Positions 10,563 to 20,487 of a DNA stretch of 64,000 nucleotides are shown here, piece after piece. The notes under the pieces were generated by a model. The model saw only the letters and a program-made list of their open reading frames with translations, did not search any database and was not told the origin of the DNA. Within the stretch, counting starts at the first letter, position 1, and each line of letters starts with the position of its first letter. The position numbers were made by a program, and so were the translations under genes. Source of the stretch: Akkermansia muciniphila (GTDB lineage Bacteria > Verrucomicrobiota > Verrucomicrobiia > Limisphaerales > SIAT01); NCBI GenBank assembly GCA_945900775.1, contig CAMDJP010000003.1:31778-95777 (forward strand), read 5' to 3'.

Positions 10563-12454
10563 GCGATTCCGCCCCGGCCCTCCTGACCGCCTCGGACCTC
10601 GTCGTCGCCTTCAACGACCGCGTCGTGCTCGATAGCGCCACCTTCGCGTTACATGAAGGTGATCGCGTCGGCCTCGTCGGCCGCAATGGCGCGGGCAAAT
10701 CCACTTTCCTCAAAGTCCTCGCCGGCCAACGCACGCCAGACAGCGGCACCGTCGCTGCGCGCCGCGGTCTCGTCGTGAGCTACCTGTCGCAGGAATTCAC
10801 GTTGGACACGGAAAATAACGTCCTCAAAAACATCCGCGACGGCGCGCGGCACGTGCTCGATCTCATCGCAGAGTTTGAGTCGCTGCCCGCCGCATCGAAG
10901 CGCCACGAGGAGTTGGAGGAACGTATCGCACATCTCGATGGCTGGAATCTCGACAACCGGATCGAGACCGCGATGTCGCACCTCAACACGCCGCCTGGCG
11001 ACCGCGACATCCTCTCGCTCTCCGGCGGCGAGAAACGCCGGGTCGCGATGTGCCGCGCGCTCGTCGCCCAGCCCGACCTGCTCATCCTCGACGAACCGAC
11101 GAACCACCTCGACCCCGAGTCCATCGAATGGGTCGCGGAGTTTCTGGAAAACTTCGGTGGCGCATTTCTGGTCGTCACGCACGACCGCTGGTTCCTCGAC
11201 CGCGTCACGAAACTGACCGCCGAGTTGGTCGACGGCCGTTTCTATTCCTACGAAGGCGGCTACACCGAATATCTTCTCGCCAAGGCCGAGCGGCAGCGTG
11301 CCGAGACGGTCGTCGAGCATAAGCGGCAAATGTTTCTCGATAAGGAACTCGCGTGGGTGCGCAAAGGCCCGCGCGCGCAGCGAACCAAGTCGAAGGATCG
11401 TTTCGAGCGCTACTACGCAGTCGCTGCCGAGTCTGGGCCAGTCATCGAGGAAGACGTGGATCTCGTCATTCCGCCGCCGCCGCCGCTCGGCAACCGCGTC
11501 GTAGAATTGAACAATCTCGCCATCGAACTAGGCGGGCGCACGCTCTTCCGTAACTTCTCACACACATTCGAGAACGGCCATCGCATCGGCGTTGCTGGAC
11601 GCAACGGCGTGGGCAAAACCAGTTTGCTCAAAGCTATCATCGGCGAGCTTTCACCCAGCGACGGCACGGTGAAAATCGGCCAGCTCACGAAGTTCAACTA
11701 TGTAGACCAATCGCGCTTGCAACTACGGGAGGAACGCACGGTGCTCGACGAGGTGAGCGACGGTACCGAGTTCGTTATCTGGGGCAACGGCAAGCTCTCG
11801 CTGCGTTCCTATTTGAAGCGCTTTCTCTTCACAGACGATCGCATCAATCTGCAGGTGAAACATCTCTCCGGCGGCGAACGCAGTCGGCTTCTGCTCGCGC
11901 GGATTCTCAAGCAAGGCGGCAACTTCCTCATCCTCGACGAGCCGACGAACGATCTCGACCTAAACACGCTGCGCGTGCTCGAGGAAGCTCTCATCGCGTT
12001 CCCCGGCGTCGTGCTCGTCGTGAGCCACGACCGCTATTTCCTGAACCGCGTCTGCACCGGCATCTTCGCTTTCGAGGACGACGAGCGCATCAGTTACAGT
12101 GTCGGCAACTACGATTATTACCTGGAGAAAAAACAACGCGCCGCCGCTCCGACGCGCGAAGTCTCGGCCGGTTGGACTGCAAAAAACGCCGGCTCCACGC
12201 CTGCTAAGTCAGGAAGCAAAGGTCGCAAACTCACTTTCAAGGAAACCCGCGAACTCGAAGGCATCGAGCCCGAGATTCTAAAGGTGGAACAGGAAATTGG
12301 GCGCATCGAAAACCTGTTCGCCGATCCGGAGTTCCACAAAACCCATTCCGCACAGACCAACGGCCTGCTCGCTGAACTAGCCGCACACAAAGCGAACCTG
12401 AACCGGCTCTTCGCTCGGTGGACAGAGCTGGAGGCCATCAAGGCCGGAACCTGA
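10559..12454 (+). CDS. uup: ABC-F family ATPase, Uup-like
   Basis: 631 residues with two ABC domains and no membrane segments, the hallmark of ABC-F proteins. Domain 1 has Walker A GRNGAGKS at 41-48, signature LSGGE at 154-158 and Walker B LLILDEPTNHLD at about 174-185. Domain 2 has GRNGVGKT and LSGGERSR. A charged coiled-coil tail after about residue 555 (starting KLTFKETRELEGIEPEI) is typical of Uup, which binds ribosomes or branched DNA. The start is GTG 10559, overlapping the helicase stop by 4 bp. The role is likely in translation or ribosome quality control. An antibiotic-resistance role is unlikely for the Uup subgroup. Confidence 0.93.
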   Translation: MSDSAPALLTASDLVVAFNDRVVLDSATFALHEGDRVGLVGRNGAGKSTFLKVLAGQRTPDSGTVAARRGLVVSYLSQEFTLDTENNVLKNIRDGARHVLDLIAEFESLPAASKRHEELEERIAHLDGWNLDNRIETAMSHLNTPPGDRDILSLSGGEKRRVAMCRALVAQPDLLILDEPTNHLDPESIEWVAEFLENFGGAFLVVTHDRWFLDRVTKLTAELVDGRFYSYEGGYTEYLLAKAERQRAETVVEHKRQMFLDKELAWVRKGPRAQRTKSKDRFERYYAVAAESGPVIEEDVDLVIPPPPPLGNRVVELNNLAIELGGRTLFRNFSHTFENGHRIGVAGRNGVGKTSLLKAIIGELSPSDGTVKIGQLTKFNYVDQSRLQLREERTVLDEVSDGTEFVIWGNGKLSLRSYLKRFLFTDDRINLQVKHLSGGERSRLLLARILKQGGNFLILDEPTNDLDLNTLRVLEEALIAFPGVVLVVSHDRYFLNRVCTGIFAFEDDERISYSVGNYDYYLEKKQRAAAPTREVSAGWTAKNAGSTPAKSGSKGRKLTFKETRELEGIEPEILKVEQEIGRIENLFADPEFHKTHSAQTNGLLAELAAHKANLNRLFARWTELEAIKAGT

Positions 12455-12518
12455 CGGCGGCGAGCCCTGCCCGTTCTTAGTTCCAAATCCCGCGACAATC
12501 AGCTAGCGTGCGCGAATT

Positions 12519-13268
12519 ATGGAATGGATTACCGACCCCCAAATCTGGATCAGCCTCTTCACGCTCACTTTGCTCGAGATTGTGCTGGGTATCGACAACC
12601 TCATCTTCATTTCCATCCTCAGCGGTAAGTTGCCGGCGGAGCAACAGGTCCGGGCGCGTAAGATTGGCCTTTCTCTCGCGCTCATCACTCGCGTTTTACT
12701 GCTCTGTTCACTGGCGTGGTTGGTATCGCTCGACAAGCCTTTCTGGCAGGCGCGCATCTTTAGTTGGGATCTGGCGGTGTCGGGTAAGGATTTGATTCTG
12801 TTGCTCGGCGGCTTGTTCCTCATCGCCAAGAGCACAAAGGAAATCCACGAGAAGCTCGAGGGTGAAGATGGTTCTGTGACCAATCATCTCGCGCCGACGT
12901 TCACGAGTGTGATTATCCAAATCCTGCTCATCGACATCGTCTTCTCGCTCGACTCGGTGATCACCGCCGTGGGGATGGTGAAGCAAATCGGGGTGATGAT
13001 CACCGCAGTGATTTTGGCGATGATTGTGATGCTGTTGTTCGTGGAGCAAATCAGCCGTTTTGTGGACCGGCATCCGACGATTAAGATGCTGGCGTTATCG
13101 TTCTTGATTCTCATCGGGACGATGCTCGTGGCCGAGGGATTCCATCAGCATGTGAACAAGGGTTACATCTACTTTGCGATGGCCTTCAGCGTGGGTGTGG
13201 AGATGCTGAACGTGAAGATGCGCGGCAAGAAGGCGACGAAAGTGGAACTGCACCAGCCTTACCGCTAG
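12519..13268 (+). CDS. TerC-family integral membrane protein
   Basis: 249 residues with about seven hydrophobic segments. Two TerC signature helices carry acidic residues inside the membrane: LLEIVLGIDNLIF with E20 and D26, and LLIDIVFSLDSVITAVGM with D139 and D145. The family is linked to metal (manganese or calcium) export and tellurite resistance; the exact ion cannot be read from the sequence. It starts 64 bp after the ABC-F gene with no visible Shine-Dalgarno motif and ends 11 bp before a convergent DUF1501 gene, with no obvious terminator between them. Confidence 0.93.
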   Translation: MEWITDPQIWISLFTLTLLEIVLGIDNLIFISILSGKLPAEQQVRARKIGLSLALITRVLLLCSLAWLVSLDKPFWQARIFSWDLAVSGKDLILLLGGLFLIAKSTKEIHEKLEGEDGSVTNHLAPTFTSVIIQILLIDIVFSLDSVITAVGMVKQIGVMITAVILAMIVMLLFVEQISRFVDRHPTIKMLALSFLILIGTMLVAEGFHQHVNKGYIYFAMAFSVGVEMLNVKMRGKKATKVELHQPYR

Positions 13269-13279
13269 GGCTCAGCGAG

Positions 13280-14635
13280 CTAAATCAGCTCCGCAATCGG
13301 CTGGCCCTTCGCGAGCACGGGATTCGGCCGTCCGAGTGCGTCGTGGAAAATGCTGTCGGTGGGCACGCCGAGTTGGTGGTAGATAGTGGCGAGCACGTCG
13401 TTGAAGTGGACGGGGCGCTCCAGCGGCACGTCGCCGGCCTTCGTGCTTTCGCCGACGACCACACCGCGTTTCAAGCCGCCGCCCGCCAGCATCACGGTGA
13501 AAACTTTCTCCCAATGATCGCGCCCCGCCTGCGCGTTAATCATCGGCGTGCGGCCGAATTCGCCGAACATCGCCACAAGCGTCGTGTCCAACATGCCACG
13601 TTCGTCGAGGTCGTCGAGCAGCGCGCTCACCGCCATGTCCATCGGCGGCAGCAGCACGTTTTTCATCAGGTTGAAGTTGTCCACGTGCGTATCCCAATCC
13701 TGGCCGTGATGCTGCGTGAGCGTGTAGTTGACGAGCGTGAACGGCACGCCCGCCTGCGCGAGCCGACGTGCGAGCACGGTGTGCTGCCCCCACAGGTGAT
13801 GTCCGTACCGTTCGCGCACGCGCAACGATTCCTTGCTGAGATCGAAGGCGCTCGCGGCCGCACCGCCCGCAAGCATCTCGCCGGCGTGACGATGGAACTT
13901 GTCCAGCCCCTCAATGTCGGCGCGAGGCGCAGAACCGTTGAGGGCACGGAGCAGCGTGAGCCGATCGGCGAGGCGCTGCTCGGGGAGTGAGCGATTCAAG
14001 TCGGGTGGACCCGTGAACGATTCATCCGCGCGCACGGGCGGAAAGCCGGAATCCATCGGCTCGAACGCCGCGCCGAGTGGGCCGGCTGTCGCATAATGAA
14101 CGCGATAACCCAGTTGACCCGAGTGTGGAATGGTGACGTAGGCCGGGAGCAGCGGCGCGCGTTTGCCATGCGCGCGCGCAATGACCGAGCCGATGGACGG
14201 ATGAGCGGTGTTGCGGTTCTTGGCCTCCACCGACGCGTCGGGCAAATCCCAACCCGTGAGCGTCATGTGAATCGCCACCGGATGGCTCGGCGAATCCACG
14301 TAAGCGCTGCGGATGAGATTGAACTTATGAGCGCGCTTGGCCAGCAACGGCAGGTGCTCGGCGAAATGCACGCCGGGGATACTCGTGGGGATGGAGCCGA
14401 ACGTGCCGCGGTAGGCGGAGGGCGCGTCGGGCTTCGGATCGAAACTTTCGTAATGCGACAGACCACCCTGCAAGTAGATGACGATGGCCTGTTTCGCGGG
14501 CGCGTTGTGCTTGTTCGCCTGCTGCGCGTGGAGCAGCTTAGGCCAGAGCATCGCGCCAGCCAACGCACCACCGCTCTGCAACCAGCGCCGGCGCGTCAGC
14601 GTGGCGAACGAATCTGGTTGGCGTGCGGTGGCCAT
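13280..14635 (-). CDS. DUF1501 domain protein, Tat-exported (orphan copy)
   Basis: 451 residues. A twin-arginine signal (TRRRWLQSGGALAGAML, near 14-30) precedes the DUF1501 fold. That fold, related to the sulfatase/alkaline phosphatase superfamily, shows the usual blocks: YLQGGLSHYESFDPKP, a VALGI-like central helix region, and FGEFGRTPMINAQAGRDHW near the C-terminal third. Unlike the other intact copies in the window, it has no DUF1549/DUF1553 partner beside it. Its neighbours are a convergent TerC gene and an upstream desaturase gene on the same strand. The biochemical role of DUF1501 is unknown. Confidence 0.9.
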   Translation of the reverse strand: MATARQPDSFATLTRRRWLQSGGALAGAMLWPKLLHAQQANKHNAPAKQAIVIYLQGGLSHYESFDPKPDAPSAYRGTFGSIPTSIPGVHFAEHLPLLAKRAHKFNLIRSAYVDSPSHPVAIHMTLTGWDLPDASVEAKNRNTAHPSIGSVIARAHGKRAPLLPAYVTIPHSGQLGYRVHYATAGPLGAAFEPMDSGFPPVRADESFTGPPDLNRSLPEQRLADRLTLLRALNGSAPRADIEGLDKFHRHAGEMLAGGAAASAFDLSKESLRVRERYGHHLWGQHTVLARRLAQAGVPFTLVNYTLTQHHGQDWDTHVDNFNLMKNVLLPPMDMAVSALLDDLDERGMLDTTLVAMFGEFGRTPMINAQAGRDHWEKVFTVMLAGGGLKRGVVVGESTKAGDVPLERPVHFNDVLATIYHQLGVPTDSIFHDALGRPNPVLAKGQPIAELI

Positions 14636-14783
14636 GACTGCGGGCAGGTCAGCTTTTTTCCTGAATTCGAAACAGCTCGTGCCCTAGCTTGTTTTGAAAA
14701 GTCACAAACATCGGGCTTTCGGTTTCTGACTGCACGGTGCTGCCACCGTATTCAAACCAAGCCAATCCGCTGCCGCGCGAAGT

Positions 14784-15710
<927 letters not shown>

Positions 15711-16126
15711 CCTTATTTAACCTTCAATTTAAGAGGGACACACACTTTTAGTCGGTCAACAATTACTCCAGCATCGAATACACTAGGCGATAAGCGTCGG
15801 GTGAGGGTTTCCCACGGCGCCGTTGATTCGCTTCGGATTTTCCGAGTTCATCAAGGCGAAGCTACCGATTTTCATCCCACGCTGCGGCGCGAGGGCCTTA
15901 GACGACGGTTGATGCTCGTGGCTCATTCCAGTTTCCTTTGCTTCCAATGGCTCCGTAATCAAATCCAAGGAGAGGTCGCCCGCTCGGACCCTTCCCGAAG
16001 GCGCCCGACTGGCTCGCCTCTCAAGCCATTCTATACTCATTTAGACGACCGTGCGAGCACGCCTACTCCATCAAACTGGCTCAAGGCGCCCCGCGGTTCA
16101 GGCGCAAACTGACGCTCCGGTGAAAT
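15711..16126. other. Intergenic region with an unassigned open frame
   Basis: About 415 bp between the desaturase start and the tRNA-Gly gene. On the minus strand 15783-16040 is open for 85 codons, with a tail reading NPKRINGAVGNPHPTLIA; the plus strand is also open at 15801-16112. Neither looks like a known family, and neither has a convincing ribosome-binding site. The segment may be a repeat or decayed gene rather than a functional one. AT-rich sequence at 15711-15735 could hold the desaturase promoter. Confidence 0.4.
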
Positions 16127-16203
16127 TGGAGCGAGCGAAGGGATTCGAACCCTCGACAATCACGTTGGCAACGTGATGCTCTACCAGGCTGAGCTACGCT
16201 CGC
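16127..16203 (-). tRNA. tRNA-Gly (GCC)
   Basis: The reverse strand folds into a full cloverleaf. The 7-bp acceptor stem is GCGAGCG/CGCTCGC. The anticodon stem TCACG/CGTGA encloses loop TTGCCAA with anticodon GCC, and the T arm carries TTCGAAT. The discriminator is T, and a 3' CCA is encoded (complement at 16127-16129). Without CCA the tRNA covers 16130-16203. Found by eye, but the pairing is unambiguous. Confidence 0.96.
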
Positions 16204-16274
16204 GACCGTAAAATCGGCAGGCAGAATAGGTCAGGGGCAGCGGATTGCAAGCCCTCTTTTTGCCGCGCGGATGC

Positions 16275-16571
16275 TCAGGCAAAATCATACACCGTCACCT
16301 TTTTCCAGAGCTTGCTGCACTGAGCGATGAACTCGAGGTGGAGTGGATGGGTCTGGTAGGTATCTTGCGCGGCCTTGTCGGTGAAAATGATGTTCAGCGC
16401 GACTTGATAGGTCTGCTCAACCACCGGACGCGGGCTGCCGACCATCTTGCCGACGTGGAATTTCACCGTGCCGGGAATGGGTTCCAGATATTTCTGCGCG
16501 CCGGCAACGAGTTCACCGGCGGCGGCGGGATTGGCAGGGTCGGTCCAAAAGATGACAACGTGCGAAAACAT
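16275..16571 (-). CDS. Dabb (stress-responsive A/B barrel) family protein
   Basis: 98 residues, the normal length of a single-domain Dabb protein. It begins MFSHVVIFWTDP and keeps the ferredoxin-like alpha+beta pattern, with a conserved Y-hydrophobic-L segment and a histidine-rich H-P-L-H-L-E-F stretch near 76-82. Members form dimeric barrels; some bind small ligands or are stress-induced, but most have no known activity. It lies 66 bp downstream of the NtrC-type gene on the same strand and 71 bp from tRNA-Gly. Confidence 0.9.
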   Translation of the reverse strand: MFSHVVIFWTDPANPAAAGELVAGAQKYLEPIPGTVKFHVGKMVGSPRPVVEQTYQVALNIIFTDKAAQDTYQTHPLHLEFIAQCSKLWKKVTVYDFA

Positions 16572-16637
16572 AGCGGGCGGACGATACGGGCCTGACCGGT
16601 GGGGGGCAAAACAATTTTCAAACGCGCGATCGGCGCC

Positions 16638-17996
16638 TCAGAGTTCCTCAATCTGATACTCGTGGAGCTTGCGATGGAGGGTGCGGCGGCTGATGCCGAT
16701 CTTCGTGGCGGCCTGTGTACGGCTGCCATTGCATTCCCGCAGTGCGCGGATGATGAGCTGCTTCTCGGCGCTCTCGACGGTCATCGCGCCACGGATGGCC
16801 GGCCGGCCGACTGCCGTGCTGGAATCGCCGCGGAGGTTCAGGGGTAAATCGCGCACCACGATGCTCTCGCCGCGGCACATCACCACCGCGCGCTCCACAG
16901 CCGTCTGCAACTCACGGACATTGCCCGGCCAGGCGTGCTCGGCGAGGGCGTCCACCGCATCCGGGGCGAAGCCAGCCACCTTCTTGCCATTGGCCTTGGC
17001 GAACTCGCGCAGGAAGGTCTGCGCCAAGAGAGGAATGTCGCCGGCGCGCTCGCGCAGCGGCGGCAGGTGAACCTCTACGACGCGCAGGCGAAAGAGCAAA
17101 TCTTCGCGGAACGTGCCGGCCTTCACCAGTTCCTCGAGGTTCTTGTTTGTGGCAGCGATGAGGCGCACATCGGCGGTGAGCGTCTTGTTCGAACCGACGC
17201 GCTCGAAGGTGCGTTCGCCAAGGAAACGGAGCAGCTTCACCTGCAGCGTGGCGTTGATCTCGCCGATTTCGTCGAGGAAAAGCGTGCCGCCCTGGGCCTG
17301 TTCGAAGCGGCCGATGCGCCGCTCGTGCGCGCCGGTGAAGGCGCCCTTCTCATGGCCGAAGAGCTCGCTCTCGAGCAGCGTGGTCGAAAGCGCGGCGCAA
17401 TGCACGGTGACAAGCGGGCGCTGCGCGCGCGGGCTGAGTTGGTGGATGGCTTTCGCGATGAGTTCCTTGCCGGTGCCGCTCTCGCCGAGCAGCAGCACGG
17501 TGGCGCGCGTGGGTGCGACCTGCTGGACGATCTCGAAGACCTCTTCCATCGCGGGCGACTGGCCGATGACATTCTCGAGACCGAACTTGGTCTCCAGCCG
17601 CTGACGCAATTCGCGGTTCTCGCTCTCGAGATTCTCGCGCCGCAACGCGCGCGCGATGCGCATCTCTAGCTCGTCAATCTGCAGGCGGCCCTTGGAAATG
17701 TAATCGTCGGCACCGTGCTTCATCGCCTCGACAGCGATCTCCTCCGAGCCGTACGCGGTCATCAGGATGCAGATGGGCGGGCGCGGAAGCGATTTGGCGC
17801 GCGTGATGAGCTGCAGACCATCGTCACCCGGCATCCGCAGGTCGGTGAGCAGCACGGCGAAGTTCTCCTGCTCTATGAGCTGCAGCGCGGTGGCGGCGTC
17901 CTCGGCCACATAGACGTCGAAACGGTCCTCAAGCGCGGCCCGCAAGCCGTCGCGCGTCGGCTTCTCGTCATCGGCGATGAGGAGCATCGGTTTCAT
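16638..17996 (-). CDS. NtrC-type sigma-54-dependent response regulator
   Basis: 452 residues in three domains. A receiver (1-120) has phospho-acceptor D52, acidic pair D9/D10, T80 and K102. The AAA+ domain has Walker A GESGTGKE at 171-178, the sigma-54-contacting GAFTGA at 218-223 and Walker B GGTLFLDEIGEI at 236-247. A Fis-type helix-turn-helix lies at the C-terminus (ATKIGISRRTLHRKL). It should activate sigma-54 promoters when phosphorylated. It starts 3 bp after the stop of the histidine kinase gene, its likely partner. No target promoter with correct -24/-12 spacing was seen in this window, so the regulon is unknown. Confidence 0.96.
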   Translation of the reverse strand: MKPMLLIADDEKPTRDGLRAALEDRFDVYVAEDAATALQLIEQENFAVLLTDLRMPGDDGLQLITRAKSLPRPPICILMTAYGSEEIAVEAMKHGADDYISKGRLQIDELEMRIARALRRENLESENRELRQRLETKFGLENVIGQSPAMEEVFEIVQQVAPTRATVLLLGESGTGKELIAKAIHQLSPRAQRPLVTVHCAALSTTLLESELFGHEKGAFTGAHERRIGRFEQAQGGTLFLDEIGEINATLQVKLLRFLGERTFERVGSNKTLTADVRLIAATNKNLEELVKAGTFREDLLFRLRVVEVHLPPLRERAGDIPLLAQTFLREFAKANGKKVAGFAPDAVDALAEHAWPGNVRELQTAVERAVVMCRGESIVVRDLPLNLRGDSSTAVGRPAIRGAMTVESAEKQLIIRALRECNGSRTQAATKIGISRRTLHRKLHEYQIEEL

Positions 17997-17999
17997 AAA

Positions 18000-19247
18000 T
18001 CAATCCCGGTGGTGCGATTCGAGCAGGAGCGGACGGCGCTCGTGGAGCGGGAGCCAGACGCGGAAGCAGCTTCCCTCGCCCACGCGGCTCTCCAGCTCGA
18101 TGCGGCCGCCGTGCTCACGCACGATGCGCTGCACAATCATCAGGCCGAGGCCCGAGCCCTTTTTCTTCGTCGTGTAGAACGGCTCGAAGATGCGGTTGAG
18201 CTGCTCCTGCGGAATCCCGCCGCCCGTGTCCGCGACGCTCATCCAGACATCCTGCGGCCCTTCACCGGTGGCGAGCGTGAGCGTGCCACCCTTGGTCATC
18301 GCCTGCATCGCGTTCTTGATGAGGTTGACGAGTACTTGCTTGATTTGCGCCGAGTCGATGAAGGCGCCGGGCAACTGTCGCGCGAACTGCTCTACGACGA
18401 CGAGACCGCGGTTCTCCAGCTCGGGCCGGAGCAGCTCGAGCGTCTCGCGCACAAGGTCGTTGAGTGAACCGCTCTTGATCTGCGGCTTCGTGGGGCGAAT
18501 AGCCTGGAGGAACTGGCTGACTACATAATCGAGGCGCGTGATCTCGCCCTTCGCCACGCCGAGATAATTCTCCAGCCGCGCCACAATGTCGTCGGCATCC
18601 GCCCGTGCGGACGCAGAGCGGGCCTTCGACTTCACGCGAGCGGAAGCCGAGGCGTTGGACGGAGCGAACTGGCGCAGTTTCTTCAGCTCCCGTTCCATCA
18701 GTTGCAGATGGATGTGAAGGGCGTTAAGCGGATTGCCAATCTCGTGCGCGACGCTGGCGGCGAGCAAGGTGAGGGCTTGGATGCGTTCGCTCTCGATGGC
18801 CTCGAAGGTCTTTTGGCGCGCCTCGGTGGCGTCGTGCAGGATGATTGCCAGACCACTAGCGCCGACAGCCTCGGCGTCGAGCGGCGCGACATAGATGCGC
18901 AGAAAACGCGGGCGCGGATAATGCACCTCTGTCTCGTGGCGGCTCACCGCGCGACCCGTGGCAGCCACGAGCTGGGCCCAGTCCAACTCCGGCAGCAGGC
19001 GGGCGACGGGTTGACCCTCGGCGTCGTCCGGTTGCAAGCCGAGGAGCTGCGTGACGCCGTGGTTGAGCCAGACGACACGACCCTTGGCGTCCACGACCAG
19101 CACGCCGTCCTCAATGGTGTTGAAGAGGGTCTCGAGGAAGCCGCGCTCGCGGGCGAGGCGCTGCACGACGGTCTGCAGGCCGCCAGCATCGAGCCTGTCA
19201 ATGCGGCCGAGAACCTTGTCGAGAAAACTGGATTTGCGGGCGGCCAT
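18000..19247 (-). CDS. Soluble PAS-domain sensor histidine kinase (NtrB-like)
   Basis: 415 residues from ATG 19247; a GTG 24 bp upstream would overlap corA and is less likely. A PAS domain lies at about 35-150. The dimerisation/phospho-acceptor helix has AASVAHEIGNPLNALH with His near 168, and a Ser/Ala/Lys-rich insertion follows near 195-220. The catalytic HATPase domain has the N-box NLIKNAMQAM, ADTGGGIP and GSGLGLMIVQRIVREHGG. No membrane segment is visible, so it senses a cytoplasmic signal. It lies between corA (14 bp upstream) and the NtrC-type regulator (3 bp downstream), a likely co-transcribed set. The signal is unknown. Confidence 0.95.
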   Translation of the reverse strand: MAARKSSFLDKVLGRIDRLDAGGLQTVVQRLARERGFLETLFNTIEDGVLVVDAKGRVVWLNHGVTQLLGLQPDDAEGQPVARLLPELDWAQLVAATGRAVSRHETEVHYPRPRFLRIYVAPLDAEAVGASGLAIILHDATEARQKTFEAIESERIQALTLLAASVAHEIGNPLNALHIHLQLMERELKKLRQFAPSNASASARVKSKARSASARADADDIVARLENYLGVAKGEITRLDYVVSQFLQAIRPTKPQIKSGSLNDLVRETLELLRPELENRGLVVVEQFARQLPGAFIDSAQIKQVLVNLIKNAMQAMTKGGTLTLATGEGPQDVWMSVADTGGGIPQEQLNRIFEPFYTTKKKGSGLGLMIVQRIVREHGGRIELESRVGEGSCFRVWLPLHERRPLLLESHHRD

Positions 19248-19261
19248 ACGGGCAGGGCAGC

Positions 19262-20260
19262 TCAGAACCACTTCTTGCGTTTGAAATACCAGTAGGTCAG
19301 CGCGGTGCTGACGATGGTAACCCCGATGACGACGGGGTAGGCGGCGGCTGGCTTAGTTTCGGGCATGTGCTGGAAGTTCATGCCGTACCAGGTGCCGAGA
19401 ATCATCACCGGCATGGTGATCACAGTGATGAGCGTGAGGAACTTGATCACTTCACCGGTCTGGTTGCTGGACATGTTGAGGTAGACCTGAAGAATCGCCG
19501 TGAGGGCGTCGAAGTAGCTCTGCGCGCGCTCGCCGATGTGGTTAATGCTGTCGTACACGTCGCGGTAATAAGGCACGAGATGGGAGCGGATGAGCTTGAA
19601 CTCGCCCGCGGCGAAACGCCTGAGCACCTCACGCTGCGGGCCGATGATTTGCTTGAGGTGCAGCACCTCCTTCTTCACCTCGATGATTTTGTTGAGTGTC
19701 TTCGGGGTTGGATGCTGCAAAGCCTGCTGCTCCAGTTCGGCGATTTCCACCGAGAGCTCCTCCAGCGCCGGCTTGTAATTCTCCACCAGAGTGTCGAGGA
19801 TGTTGTGGGCCACGCGATCGGGAGCGCGCGCGATATGGATGGTGCCCTTCTGCGAACGCTCCTCCACCTCCGCTACGCTGCGCATTGGCACGTCGTGGTA
19901 GGTCACTAGGAAGTTTTTCCCGAGGAAGAAATTCAGCTCCTTCGTGCCGAAGACACCGTCCTTGCGATTGTAGTCCACCGCATGAATCACCATGAAAAGG
20001 TACGGCACGAACTTGTCCTCATCCTTCGGCTCGTACTCCTCCACCTTCGGCGAAGGGCTGACCATCACACAATCCTCGATGGAGAGCGGATGAAAATGAA
20101 AAATATCCTCTAGAACCATTTTGGCCTCCTCGGGGGTTGGGCTCTCAAGATCCACCCAAAGAAAGAGATTCGTATCGCCCAACAAGGTCGGCATCAGAAA
20201 CATGTCCAAGTTCTTGCTGTGCAACCTGCCTTGTGTAGTAAAGGTGAGCGATCGAATCAT
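19262..20260 (-). CDS. corA: CorA-family magnesium/divalent cation transporter
   Basis: 332 residues. The long cytoplasmic N-terminal alpha/beta domain and stalk helix are followed by two C-terminal membrane helices near 272-293 and 308-325. The diagnostic GMN motif follows the first helix (YGMNFQHMPE). The protein ends in the typical short basic tail KRKKW. CorA pentamers carry Mg2+, and some members Co2+, Ni2+ or Zn2+, across the inner membrane. It is the first gene of a possible operon with the two-component pair, which raises the question of whether that pair responds to cations. A 23-bp imperfect palindrome lies 27-49 bp upstream of the start. Confidence 0.95.
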   Translation of the reverse strand: MIRSLTFTTQGRLHSKNLDMFLMPTLLGDTNLFLWVDLESPTPEEAKMVLEDIFHFHPLSIEDCVMVSPSPKVEEYEPKDEDKFVPYLFMVIHAVDYNRKDGVFGTKELNFFLGKNFLVTYHDVPMRSVAEVEERSQKGTIHIARAPDRVAHNILDTLVENYKPALEELSVEIAELEQQALQHPTPKTLNKIIEVKKEVLHLKQIIGPQREVLRRFAAGEFKLIRSHLVPYYRDVYDSINHIGERAQSYFDALTAILQVYLNMSSNQTGEVIKFLTLITVITMPVMILGTWYGMNFQHMPETKPAAAYPVVIGVTIVSTALTYWYFKRKKWF

Positions 20261-20286
20261 AATTTGAAGCGTTAAATCTCCCGCAA

Positions 20287-20315
20287 TAGAGTGCCAAATT
20301 GACGCTCTAAACTAG
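20287..20315. promoter_or_regulatory. Imperfect palindrome plus shared 16-mer between corA and the ThuA gene
   Basis: Positions 20287-20309 read TAGAGTGCCAA-A-TTGACGCTCTA, a dyad with 9 of 11 matching pairs. Its right arm runs into CTAAACTAG, so 20300-20315 on the plus strand reads TGACGCTCTAAACTAG. The same 16-mer with two differences recurs on the minus strand at 29550-29535 directly before another gene. The site lies in the divergent region between corA (start 20260) and the ThuA gene (start 20488) and could bind a dimeric regulator. This is a sequence observation; no regulator is identified. Confidence 0.45.
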
Positions 20316-20401
20316 CCTGATAAAGTCGCTGAGGCAAGAGTAGATTTGGCGCACTTTCGAATCAATATCTTTTCCAACGAAGGTCGTGGGGCAGAGAAGC
20401 C

Positions 20402-20430
20402 TTGACGGTCTTGTGCGTCGGGCGTTGAAT
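20402..20430 (+). promoter_or_regulatory. Candidate sigma-70 promoter for the ThuA gene
   Basis: TTGACG at 20402-20407 (5 of 6 to the -35 consensus) is followed after exactly 17 bp by TTGAAT at 20425-20430 (4 of 6 to the -10 consensus). Transcription would start near 20437, about 50 bp before ATG 20488. Found by eye only. Confidence 0.35.
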
Positions 20431-20487
20431 GGCTCTCCATTTTAATCAGTCTGAAAACTGCACGGGTTCCTTGCCCACCTCACACAC

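Noticed and set aside
20283..20296. Sigma-54-like promoter before corA (TGGCAC-N4-TTGC, minus strand)
   Set aside because: The GG-GC spacing is one base too short for a functional -24/-12 promoter; the bases are better explained by the 23-bp palindrome.
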